Below are positions 1-8,740 of a stretch of 9,790 nucleotides of DNA, one piece after another. Made by a program: the position numbers and the translations under genes. Position 1 is the first letter of the stretch, and every line of letters starts with the position of its first letter. The stretch spans positions 1 to 9,790 of the forward strand of contig CAZIDN010000105.1 in assembly GCA_964537875.1 (NCBI GenBank), given 5' to 3'. The DNA is from JAPKZH01 sp964537875. GTDB taxonomy: Bacteria; Acidobacteriota; Aminicenantia; Aminicenantales; UBA4085. A model generated the notes under the pieces. The model was given only the letters and a program-made list of their open reading frames with translations. It was not told the origin of the DNA and did not search any database.

Positions 1-1259
1 ATGTTGAAGGCTTTTGGGGCTAAAAACAGAGGGATCGCCGCGATCGCCGAAAGCATGGACAACACCACGGCCGCCTGAATAATTCCATCGTAAGTCAAAC
101 CTAAAAGGACCCGTCCCGCGATCACGGCCAGAGAGATGAAAATCGAGATTCCCATGGAAATCATCAGCGGCCGGTCTTTTTGAAGGCGATTCCGGATGAT
201 CGTTGCGCAGACGCCGAACAGCAAGGCGGCCGCGGGAACGGTCACCACGTGATAATAGGCCGCCCATCCGTCAGCCGTGGTCCTGATCGCGATGAGATAA
301 TATAGACCCAGAGCCAGCAGCCAAAAGAAGGCGATCCTGACGGCCCTTTCTTTCTTCCGAATCCAAAGGGCGGCCAAGGCGGCGATCCATCCCAGCGGCA
401 TCCAGACAAACAGAGTTTCTCTTTTTACGAGCCTCAAGAGAAATTTCACGAGGACGAGGGGGTTTTTTAAAAGATCCCAGCTCAGCCAATGATATTCATT
501 GGAAACACCCAGAGAATTGCCGTAGGCGAGCCACAAGTGATGGGCATGAACATACCAGATCAGGCCGGGCAAAAGCGCTAGGGCTCCAAAAGCCCAAACC
601 TTGGCCGACCGAAGCGCCCTGAAGCCCTTATCGGCTAAAAGAAGAAGTAAAAAGAAAATGCCGATATGAACAGCGGAAGCTTTGATCAGGATGGCCGATG
701 CCGTTGCGCTCAAAGCCGCTCCATACCAGATCCATCGGTCCGCCTCCTGCCACCGGATAAAGGCGTAGGCCGCGGAAAGATAAAAGAACAGCATCGGACC
801 TTCGGGCTGGAGTGAGTTCGAAACGCGGACGGCCAGCGGGCTGAGGACAAAGAAAAGCGAGGCCGCGAACGCTCCCCAGGAAGGGAGCAAACGCCTCGCC
901 AATAAGAAAAAAATGAGGAGTGTCAAGAGAGAAAAGGCATAGACCAAGATCCTGCCGATGACCTCGTGGTAGCCGAAGATCTTGTAAAAGGCCGCCACCG
1001 TCCAAGGGATGACGGGAAATTCCATCTCGGCGTAGCCGGGGCCGTCGCCTCGCCAGTCGATCCGGGGATAGAGGATATTCATCCCCTCCCGATAAAAATT
1101 TCTGGCCACGGCGGCATAATCACATTCCCGCCAAGATTCCCGGACCCGCCCATCGATCGGCCTCCAGACATCGAGCGACCGGATCCAGGCCCCCAAAAAG
1201 AACAGCGCAAAAAAAAGGATATTCACTCTTTTTAAGCGGCCCCGGATATTCTCCTTCAA
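1..1259 (-). CDS. GT39-like (GT-C fold) membrane glycosyltransferase, C-terminus beyond window
   Basis: This minus-strand reading frame stays open for at least 419 codons from a TTG start at 1259 and leaves the window at base 1. TTG is chosen because GAGG lies 7 nt upstream, a perfect TATAAT lies further up, and the same arrangement recurs in the second copy near 7436. The protein starts KENIRGRLKR, then has a hydrophobic segment, an acidic first loop (RECDYAAVARNFYREG) and many membrane helices. It also carries the segment SPLAVRVSNSLQPEGPMLFF. This pattern is typical of PMT_2/ArnT-like GT-C enzymes, which move a sugar from a polyprenyl-phosphate donor to an acceptor on the outer face of the cytoplasmic membrane. 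The donor and acceptor cannot be told from sequence. The family call is fairly safe; the exact role is open. A decayed paralogue lies at 7154-7436. Confidence 0.82.
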   Translation of the reverse strand, partial: MKENIRGRLKRVNILFFALFFLGAWIRSLDVWRPIDGRVRESWRECDYAAVARNFYREGMNILYPRIDWRGDGPGYAEMEFPVIPWTVAAFYKIFGYHEVIGRILVYAFSLLTLLIFFLLARRLLPSWGAFAASLFFVLSPLAVRVSNSLQPEGPMLFFYLSAAYAFIRWQEADRWIWYGAALSATASAILIKASAVHIGIFFLLLLLADKGFRALRSAKVWAFGALALLPGLIWYVHAHHLWLAYGNSLGVSNEYHWLSWDLLKNPLVLVKFLLRLVKRETLFVWMPLGWIAALAALWIRKKERAVRIAFFWLLALGLYYLIAIRTTADGWAAYYHVVTVPAAALLFGVCATIIRNRLQKDRPLMISMGISIFISLAVIAGRVLLGLTYDGIIQAAVVLSMLSAIAAIPLFLAPKAFN

Positions 1260-1283
1260 TCGCGTTCCTCTTCCCTTTCAGTT

Positions 1284-1312
1284 ATTATATGAAATGAAGC
1301 CCCGCGACTCCA
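1284..1312 (-). promoter_or_regulatory. Promoter of the glycosyltransferase
   Basis: A perfect TATAAT lies on the minus strand at 1289-1284. With a 17-bp spacer, a poor -35 (TGGAGT, 1312-1307) precedes it. The pseudogene copy has the same -10 and a similar -35 (TAGAGT) at the same spacing, which supports a real shared promoter. It is about 25 bp from the TTG start. Confidence 0.55.
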
Positions 1313-1313
1313 G

Positions 1314-1442
1314 CCCCGGACACTCTTGGACCGGATCATCGACCATCTGAAGTTGACGTTCGTTGCCGAGAAGCCGCCGCCCTCCCATGTCTTCCAGCAG
1401 GTCGCCTTGATGGCGGCCGAGGAGCAGGCGGAATATTTTTGA
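1314..1442 (+). pseudogene. C-terminal tail of an IS91-like transposase (remnant)
   Basis: The plus frame ending at TGA 1440-1442 reads LLDRIIDHLKLTF, then VAEKPPPSHVF and QVALMAAEEQAEYF. From memory of the family, IS91-like (Y2-type) transposases often end with a zinc-ribbon, then an 'I(T/D)..ii.rIi.HL.l....PPP' stretch and a short tail, and this matches. No start, zinc-ribbon or catalytic tyrosines remain; only about 40 residues survive. The 5' break falls beside the glycosyltransferase promoter, so the left boundary is approximate. It could also be the tail of another transposase class with the same C-terminal domain. Confidence 0.45.
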
Positions 1443-1659
1443 GGACACGGGGTTTCGAGAGGCGTCGGAGGCCTATCGTCTTTAGGCGAGTTTTCCGGTC
1501 GTCCGCAACGAAGATGTCGCCGGCGAACCCGGCTCACGCCAATTTCCTTGTTCTTGACTTCGACCCGAGGTCGGGACTATCATTTTTTCGTGAAGGGAGG
1601 CAGCGATTCCGAGCTGAATGTGGGGAAGGTCGTGCAACGCAGAAAAGCAAATACTTTCT
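1443..1659. other. Unassigned stretch between transposase remnant and IS110 element
   Basis: About 217 bp without a convincing gene. Short open frames exist on both strands but show no recognisable family or good ribosome-binding site. A small hairpin (CCCGA/TCGGG, 1564-1575) is followed by T6 at 1583-1588, too weak to call a terminator. It may be leftover DNA from the IS91-like element or the left flank of the IS110 insertion. It does not resemble the kinase gene found at the other flank. Confidence 0.4.
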
Positions 1660-1675
1660 ATGATGATGTGATGCA
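1660..1675 (+). repeat. Left arm of 16-bp inverted repeat of the IS element
   Basis: ATGATGATGTGATGCA here is the exact reverse complement of 2941-2956. It lies about 190 bp beyond the 3' end of the transposase gene. Confidence 0.75.
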
Positions 1676-1865
1676 AGGATTTTTTTCTATTTTCTTCTCC
1701 TTTTTTCTCTTGCCTTCTCTTTAGGTCTTGTGGACCATCCTTCTATCCGTGCCCCTGGCCCGAAAGCCATGTCCGCACACACTCTAACGTCAGGTCCCGG
1801 CCCCTTAACCTATCCAACAATGCAGCCTTCTCAGGCCCATTAAAGAATTTCTCAAGGCGGCCGAG
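1676..1865 (-). ncRNA. Candidate bridge/seek RNA region of the IS110 element
   Basis: This 190-bp noncoding stretch lies directly 3' of the transposase gene and inside the inverted repeats. IS110-family transposases use an element-encoded guide RNA that pairs with target and donor DNA, and in IS1111-type elements it is encoded downstream of the gene. Visible structure on the minus strand includes a GCCT-GAGA-AGGC hairpin (1836-1825) and a GGTC/GACC hairpin (1736-1724). A long purine-rich tail follows (about 1720-1676). The call rests on position and family knowledge; the RNA ends and guide loops were not resolved. Confidence 0.45.
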
Positions 1866-2882
1866 TTATCTCCGATAAGGAATGTAATTGCGTTGTTCCT
1901 TCCAAACCTTGTAGATGATCGTCAACAATCGCCGGGCCGTGGCCACTTTAGCTTTGTTCGCTCCTTTTCCGCGGGCCAGACGTTCGTAAAAGCAGCGGAG
2001 GTCAAAATCCGCCCGGATGGCCGGCCAGACGGCTTCCACCGCTGCCCAACGAAGCCAGCGATTCCCGGCCCGAATGATTTTGCCGTGATAGGTTTTATCG
2101 CCGGAGCTGTGAGTCGAAGGAATGACCCCGGCGTAGGCATGAAGATGAGCCGCGTCGGAAAACCGGTTCAGGTCCGCGATCTCCACGGCAACCAGAACCG
2201 ATAAATATTTTCCAAACCCCGGAATCGTCCGGATGAGCTGAGCCTCGCGGCTTTCCTCATAGAGCTTCCAGACAAGGGCTGTCGACTCCTCAATCCTCGT
2301 CTCTAAATGCCGATAGGTCTTCAGGAGCGCCTCCAGCAGTCTCTTCTCACCCCGGGCCAAATCAAGCTCCAAGAGCGCCTTCTGACCTTTTACGGAAAAA
2401 ATATTGGTCTCGCGAGCCACGGTCTCCCGCACCGCCTCTTTCTGCCGAGCGAGGAACGCATAGACCCGATTCTTCAGCGCCGTCATCGCGCTCACATAAA
2501 AAGCCCGCTGCCTTAAGACCCGCTGGGATTGCCGATTCTCCGCCGACCGCCGATACACCTCCGGGATCATGTTCATCCGCAACAGATGGGCCAGGACCTC
2601 GGAGTCCCGTTTGTCCGTCTTGATCTTCGCCCTGGCGATGGCTTTCACTTCGTTGGGATGAGCAATCTTGACCGCAACCCCTATCTCCTCCAAGACATCC
2701 ACCATCGTGTAGCTCGAGCGCCCCGTCTCAATGACGGCTTCCATCGCCTCCCCACCTTCCAGGAACTTTTCGATCTCGGACCGAAGGTTGGGAACCCGGC
2801 CCGATCGGAGCACCTGGCCTTCCTGATCCATCAACGTCATGTGAGAGTATTGACGATGATGGTCAATTCCGACATAATTCAT
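1866..2882 (-). CDS. IS110-family transposase (DEDD/Tnp20)
   Basis: A 338-aa recombinase, a normal length for the family. The N-terminal RuvC-like domain starts MNYVGIDHH and offers acidic residues at D7 (GIDHH), E52 (VIETGRSS), D90 and D93 (KTDKRDSEVLAHL), matching the DEDD pattern. A basic and coiled middle region (about 115-215) leads to the C-terminal Transposase_20 domain. There IPGFGKYLSVLVAVEI (about 220-235) and the SSGDKTYHG motif with serine 259/260 are seen, followed by AGNRWLRWAAVEA. The start at 2882 is firm: a full AAGGAGGT lies 6 nt upstream. The frame is intact, so the element may still be active. In this family DNA exchange joins RuvC-type catalysis, the C-terminal serine and a guide RNA. 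Confidence 0.93.
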   Translation of the reverse strand: MNYVGIDHHRQYSHMTLMDQEGQVLRSGRVPNLRSEIEKFLEGGEAMEAVIETGRSSYTMVDVLEEIGVAVKIAHPNEVKAIARAKIKTDKRDSEVLAHLLRMNMIPEVYRRSAENRQSQRVLRQRAFYVSAMTALKNRVYAFLARQKEAVRETVARETNIFSVKGQKALLELDLARGEKRLLEALLKTYRHLETRIEESTALVWKLYEESREAQLIRTIPGFGKYLSVLVAVEIADLNRFSDAAHLHAYAGVIPSTHSSGDKTYHGKIIRAGNRWLRWAAVEAVWPAIRADFDLRCFYERLARGKGANKAKVATARRLLTIIYKVWKEQRNYIPYRR

Positions 2883-2885
2883 CTG

Positions 2886-2944
2886 TGCACCTCCTTAAAA
2901 AAGATTTTCCACGGAGAGTCTATCAAACTCCCCGAGGAGGTGCA
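2886..2944 (-). promoter_or_regulatory. Transposase leader: ribosome-binding site with a complementary upstream segment
   Basis: On the minus strand the leader contains the Shine-Dalgarno AAGGAGGT (2896-2889). The overlapping 9-mer GGAGGTGCA (2894-2886) has a perfect complement, TGCACCTCC, at 2944-2936 in the same transcript. A 9-bp stem with a 41-nt loop could hide the ribosome-binding site in any RNA that enters from beyond the IS end. A transcript starting between the two arms would escape. That is a known style of control in insertion sequences; here it is inferred from the complementarity. Confidence 0.5.
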
Positions 2945-2956
2945 TCACATCATCAT
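2941..2956 (-). repeat. Right arm of 16-bp inverted repeat of the IS element
   Basis: TGCATCACATCATCAT is the exact reverse complement of 1660-1675. The kinase-like remnant begins within about 8 bp outside it. Confidence 0.75.
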
Positions 2957-2963
2957 GATATCC

Positions 2964-3057
2964 TCAGAAATTCCTCGACCTCTGGAAGGATGCCGACCCC
3001 GGCCTACCCGAAGTCCAAGATGCCAAGGCCAGGTTACCTCAATTAGGGACAAAGTGA
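2964..3057 (+). pseudogene. 3' end of a lost kinase-TPR paralogue
   Basis: Frame 2965-3057 reads QKFLDLWKDADPGLPEV, then QDAKARLPQLGTK and stop. The intact kinase gene ends QRFLDLWKDADPGLPEV, then GDAKKRLAALL and stop (residues 1010-1037). The DNA is clearly related there, with many third-position changes, so this is an older paralogue rather than a recent copy. Everything upstream of the last 30 codons is gone, replaced by the IS110 right end. No matching 5' part is visible on the left side of the IS. The fragment lies directly ahead of the hicBA promoter. Confidence 0.8.
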
Positions 3058-3066
3058 GCCGCCAAC

Positions 3067-3079
3067 AGATTTGAAATCT
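3067..3079. promoter_or_regulatory. Small palindrome upstream of hicBA promoter
   Basis: AGATTT-G-AAATCT is a perfect 6-bp inverted repeat centred on 3073, about 15 bp before the -35. It could be an operator, but the HicB here is short and lacks an obvious DNA-binding domain, so this may be chance. Confidence 0.25.
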
Positions 3080-3093
3080 ATTCGTTAGCGGAA

Positions 3094-3122
3094 TTGTATC
3101 GCGTTTTTAATAGAGATATAAT
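3094..3122 (+). promoter_or_regulatory. Promoter of the hicB-hicA(-kinase) unit
   Basis: TTGTAT (3094-3099) and a perfect TATAAT (3117-3122) are separated by exactly 17 bp. The expected start site near 3129 leaves a leader of about 16 nt that contains the hicB ribosome-binding site (GGGAG, 3134-3138). Confidence 0.65.
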
Positions 3123-3144
3123 GAGCTTGAAAAGGGAGAAAACC

Positions 3145-3354
3145 ATGAAGCTGAAATATGTGATTTATCGGGAAGGAAAGTATTATGTCGCCCAATGCCT
3201 GAATGTGGACGTCTCAACCTTTGGACAATCCATCCAGGAAGCTCAAAAAAATCTTAAAGAGGCGCTTGAGCTTTACTTCGAGGATAAGGAAAAAAAGGCG
3301 GAATATCTCGAGATTGAAGAAGTGCTCTTGGGCGAGACCATTCTGAATGTCTAG
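3145..3354 (+). CDS. hicB: HicB-family antitoxin
   Basis: A 69-aa protein starting MKLKYVIYREGKYYVAQCLN and continuing VDVSTFGQSIQEAQKNLKEAL. This is the partial RNase-H-like HicB fold, with the usual pattern of two strands, a 'D/NVxTxG' turn and the 'EAxxNLxEAL' helix. The ATG at 3145 is preferred over upstream starts because GGGAG lies 6 nt before it and homologues begin at MKxKY. The upstream starts would also fall inside the promoter. HicB binds and neutralises HicA. At this length it lacks the C-terminal ribbon-helix-helix or HTH domain seen in longer HicBs, so self-repression is uncertain. The antitoxin comes first and overlaps hicA by 8 nt, which suits coupled translation. The pair looks more AT-rich than the neighbouring genes, suggesting acquisition. 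Confidence 0.88.
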   Translation: MKLKYVIYREGKYYVAQCLNVDVSTFGQSIQEAQKNLKEALELYFEDKEKKAEYLEIEEVLLGETILNV

Positions 3355-3553
3355 ACTCTATTCGTCGAAACACATTGTCGCTGTTCTTTACAGAAATGGA
3401 TTTGTTAAAGTCGGGCAAAAGGGGAGCCACAAGAAATTCAAGAAAGAGGACCATATTGTCATTGTCCCGGATCCTAGAAAAGAGATTCCCCTGGGGACTT
3501 TTCATTCCATATTGAGGCAGTCTGGATTGAAAAGGGAGGATTTTGACAAGTAG
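3347..3553 (+). CDS. hicA: HicA-family toxin (mRNA interferase)
   Basis: A 68-aa double-stranded-RNA-binding-fold toxin. It has the family signature NGFVKVGQKGSHKKFKK, with the expected catalytic histidine at residue 28 (GSH), then DHIVIVPDPRKEIPLGTFHSIL and RQSGLKREDF. HicA toxins cleave mRNA and stop growth unless held by HicB. All expected parts are present, so it looks functional. The ATG overlaps the end of hicB and there is no strong ribosome-binding site, so translation probably depends on hicB. The stop lies 9 bp before the start of the kinase gene. Confidence 0.9.
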   Translation: MSRLYSSKHIVAVLYRNGFVKVGQKGSHKKFKKEDHIVIVPDPRKEIPLGTFHSILRQSGLKREDFDK

Positions 3554-3562
3554 GTTTTAGCT

Positions 3563-6676
<3,114 letters not shown>

Positions 6677-6690
6677 GTAACACCCTGACA

Positions 6691-7140
6691 TTAGGTCTCC
6701 TTCTTCCTGCGTTTATCCACAAGATAGGGCTGAGCCCTTTCCTGGGCAGATGATTCCAAATAGATGTGTAATTTGGAATTGCGGGTTCTATACCAATAAG
6801 AGAACTCTTTTTTTATGGTTGAAATCTTAGAGACATAGATATTTCCTAAGTCATCTGTCATAAACCCATAAAAAAGGCGTTTGTGCGGAGGAAAAGGGTA
6901 AGCTTTTTTAATCTCATCTTTAGGTATAAGCATTCCGCGACTTTTTAAAAATTCAATCTCCGCATTGATAGTATTTTCTTTGTCTATCTCAGTCAGCATC
7001 TCCGGAATTTCTTCCTTTTCGATTATGGAAACAACCTTCCCCGATGAGTCAATCAGGTAGAGCTTGTATTCAGATGAAAATCCAAATGCAGCTATCTTCT
7101 CAGTTATAGGACAGAAATAAAGAAAAAATGCCCAATTATT
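6691..7140 (-). pseudogene. 5'-truncated beta-propeller-like protein gene
   Basis: The minus frame ending at TAA 6693-6691 is open up to at least 7140. It reads FFLYFCPITEKIAAFGFSS, EYKLYLIDSSGKVVSIIEK, GFMTDDLGNIYVSKIST and so on to KRRKKET. The repeated pattern (aafg-s.eykl.lid..Gkvv; Gf.tDdlGNIYV) resembles the last blades of 6-bladed beta-propeller proteins common in Acidobacteriota/Aminicenantes. A possible internal ATG at 6999 would cut off clear propeller sequence, so it is unlikely to be the original start. Upstream, the sequence changes abruptly into a glycosyltransferase pseudogene around 7141-7153 in another frame, so the 5' part is lost. It converges on the kinase gene, with 14 bp between the stops. 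Confidence 0.6.
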
Positions 7141-7153
7141 GCGAGCGCCGAGG

Positions 7154-7436
7154 GCCGATATGGGCGGCAGACGCCTTGATGAGGATGGCCAGAGCCGTCG
7201 CGGTCAAAGCCGTCCCGTACCAAACCCATCGGTCCGCCTCGAGCCACCGTATAAAAGCGTAGGCTGCGGCCACATAAAAGAACAGCATCGGACCTTCGGG
7301 CTGGAGTGAGTTCGAAACGCGGACGGCCAGCGGGCTGAGGACAAAGAAAAACGAAGCCGCAAAGACCCCCCAAAAAGAACAGCGCAAAAAAAATGATACG
7401 GGGCTTTCTCAAATATCCCCACGCATCCTTGCTCAA
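7154..7436 (-). pseudogene. Decayed second copy of the GT39-like glycosyltransferase
   Basis: From TTG 7436 the frame reads LSKDAWGYLRKPRIIFFALFFLGG, matching the start of the gene at 1-1259. It then jumps, in another frame, to VFAASFFFVLSPLAVRVSN and on to LIKASAAHIG. About 317 bp present in the intact copy (878-1195) are missing, which breaks the frame. The sequence after HIG no longer matches, so the 3' part is also lost. A 77-bp block (7274-7350) is identical to 780-856. No functional product is expected. Confidence 0.85.
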
Positions 7437-7460
7437 TCCTATTCCTCTTTCGTTTACACT

Positions 7461-7489
7461 ATTATATGAAATGCGGAGGCGAGACTCTA
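7461..7489 (-). promoter_or_regulatory. Retained promoter of the glycosyltransferase pseudogene
   Basis: TATAAT at 7466-7461 (minus) with TAGAGT at 7489-7484, spacer 17 bp. It is homologous to the promoter at 1284-1312, including the adjoining CATTTCATATAATA. It may still drive a transcript through the pseudogenes. Confidence 0.5.
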
Positions 7490-7529
7490 GCGCCATCGAG
7501 ATTTTTCGCGGGGATATCCCCTTATTCCC

Positions 7530-7558
7530 TTGACAGCCCGCCACCGGCGGCCTAAACT
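7530..7558 (+). promoter_or_regulatory. Promoter of the fumarase gene
   Basis: A perfect -35 TTGACA (7530-7535), a 17-bp spacer and TAAACT (7553-7558, 4/6 to the consensus -10). It lies about 45 bp before the gene and diverges from the pseudogene promoter. Confidence 0.65.
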
Positions 7559-7603
7559 ATAAAACTCCTGTCCGTTTTTCATTAAATTTTGGCGGAGGTA
7601 TTC

Positions 7604-8461
7604 ATGAAAACCATAAGCTTAGCCAAGGTCAGAGACCAGATCAAAGACCTCGTCCAGGAAGCCAATTTCGTCCTCCAGGATGACGTGCTGGCCGTCGTCA
7701 AAGAGATGGAAAAGAAAGAGGAATCGCCGGCCGGGAAAGAAGTCTTCAGTCAGATCCTCCAGAACGCCGAGATCGCCAAGGGAGAGAAACTCGGACTCTG
7801 CCAGGATACGGGACTGGCCGTTTATTTCGTCGAGATCGGCGAAGACGTCAAGCTCAAGAAAGACGGAGGGCTGAAAAGCCTCAGAGATGCGATCACGGAG
7901 GGAACCCGATTGGGCTACGGCGAAGGATATCTTCGCAAATCCGTCGTCGAGGATCCCGTCCGCCGCAAGAACACGGGCGACAATACGCCCGCCTACATCC
8001 ATTGGGAGCTCGTTCCCGGGGATGCTTTTAAATTGACCTTTGTGGCCAAGGGCGGCGGCGCTGAGAACATGAGCGCCATCCGGATGTTTGCTCCGGCGGC
8101 CGGTCTCGAAGGCATCGAGGACTTCGTCGTCGAGACCGCAGACAAGGGCGGCTCCAATCCCTGCCCGCCGATCATCGTCGGCGTCGGCGTCGGCGGCAAC
8201 TTCGAATATGCGGCGCTCCTGGCCAAGAAAGCCCTGCTGCGCAAACCCCTGGGCTCGCACAATCCCGATCCTTTTTATTCCGACGTGGAAAAGCGGCTTC
8301 TCGAGCGGATCAACAAGCTTGGCATCGGCCCCCAGGGAATGGGCGGGAGGATCACGGCCCTGGCCGTCCATGTCGAATCCTTCCCATGCCATATCGCCTC
8401 GATGCCGGCGGCCGTCAATATCCAGTGCCATTCTCACCGGGTGATGAGCTTCGAGATGTAG
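7604..8461 (+). CDS. Class I fumarate hydratase, alpha subunit (4Fe-4S)
   Basis: A 285-aa protein of the FumA-N/TtdA type, the normal length for the alpha subunit of two-part class I hydro-lyases. These enzymes interconvert fumarate and L-malate (or act on tartrate) in the cytoplasm with an oxygen-sensitive [4Fe-4S] cluster. The three expected cluster cysteines are visible: C66 in GLCQDTG, C187 in GGSNPCPP and C275 in NIQCHSHR. GGGAENMSAIRMF (about 150-162) and IIVGVGVGGNFEYAALLAKKALLR (190-213) are family hallmarks. ATG 7604 is chosen because GGAGGT lies 4 nt upstream and homologues start near MKTI; an in-frame TTG at 7589 would have no ribosome-binding site. No beta subunit follows, although the two genes usually sit together. 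Fumarase is more likely than tartrate dehydratase, but the sequence alone does not settle it. Confidence 0.92.
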   Translation: MKTISLAKVRDQIKDLVQEANFVLQDDVLAVVKEMEKKEESPAGKEVFSQILQNAEIAKGEKLGLCQDTGLAVYFVEIGEDVKLKKDGGLKSLRDAITEGTRLGYGEGYLRKSVVEDPVRRKNTGDNTPAYIHWELVPGDAFKLTFVAKGGGAENMSAIRMFAPAAGLEGIEDFVVETADKGGSNPCPPIIVGVGVGGNFEYAALLAKKALLRKPLGSHNPDPFYSDVEKRLLERINKLGIGPQGMGGRITALAVHVESFPCHIASMPAAVNIQCHSHRVMSFEM

Positions 8462-8543
8462 GGCGACTCGTTCCCGCTTTTCGGATGCTCAGCGGGTGAA
8501 AAGAAAAGTGCGAGGACGGCACGGGCGAAAAAAAATTGAATAT
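8462..8543. other. Spacer after the fumarase gene
   Basis: Contains one possible hairpin (CCCGCT/AGCGGG, about 8473-8496) without a following T-run, and an A-rich stretch near 8528-8535. No gene seen. It may end fumarase transcription, but the structure is not a standard terminator. Confidence 0.3.
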
Positions 8544-8740
8544 TAATACAAACGCAATAAATAAAGTGACAATGTATGGGCGGCGCTTAGGCCGTCCACA
8601 AGCCCCCGTAGCGGAGGGGGGACCCGTCGGCTTTTCCGACGGGGGGAACCGACGGGACTGGTTCCCCGGGGACCGGGGGCTAAGGGCGGCCTAAGCGCCG
8701 CCCGAATGGGGATGTCATTTTAATTATTGCGTTGATATTA
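8544..8740. repeat. ~200-bp nested inverted-repeat element, MITE-like or structured RNA
   Basis: The two halves form a long imperfect palindrome. From the outside in: TAATA (8544-8548)/TATTA (8736-8740), AACGCAATAA (8551-8560)/8724-8733, TGACA (8567-8571)/8713-8717, a perfect 17-bp arm 8578-8594/8687-8703, and AGCCCCC (8601-8607)/8675-8681. Inside lie two strong hairpins: CCCGTCGG-CTTTT-CCGACGGG (8623-8643) and GGGGAACC/GGTTCCCC (8643-8650/8660-8667). The outer arms are AT-rich and the core very GC-rich, and no reading frame of note is present. ATATTA occurs as a direct repeat at 8540-8545 and 8735-8740, a possible target duplication that overlaps the arms. A small mobile repeat is the best guess. 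Confidence 0.7.

Larger units (their letters stand above)
1660..2956 (-). mobile_element. IS110-family insertion sequence (IS1111-like layout)
   Basis: The element holds one transposase gene (2882-1866, minus) and is bounded by a perfect 16-bp inverted repeat: 1660-1675 (ATGATGATGTGATGCA) and 2941-2956 (its reverse complement). Noncoding DNA is short 5' of the gene (about 75 bp) and long 3' of it (about 190-205 bp). In this family, IS1111-type members carry sub-terminal inverted repeats and a long 3' noncoding end, whereas IS110-type members have the long noncoding end upstream and no clear repeats, so the layout favours IS1111-like. The true tips may lie a few bases outside the repeats. The right end touches a kinase-gene remnant at about 2964. 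Confidence 0.7.

Noticed and set aside
1561..1588. Possible terminator (CCCGA/TCGGG hairpin then T6)
   Set aside because: Only a 5-bp stem with a 2-nt loop and a gap before the T-run; no gene clearly ends there.
2529..3074. A 181-codon plus-strand open frame
   Set aside because: Most of it runs antisense to the IS110 transposase and then out of frame over the kinase remnant; no ribosome-binding site or family resemblance.
6691..6999. A stand-alone 102-aa protein from the ATG at 6999
   Set aside because: The same frame continues upstream with clear propeller-like sequence (EYKLYLIDSSGKVVSI), so this ATG is internal to a truncated gene.
7619..8437. A 272-codon minus-strand open frame opposite fumarase
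   Set aside because: Antisense shadow in a GC-rich conserved gene; its composition reflects the complement of fumarase codons.
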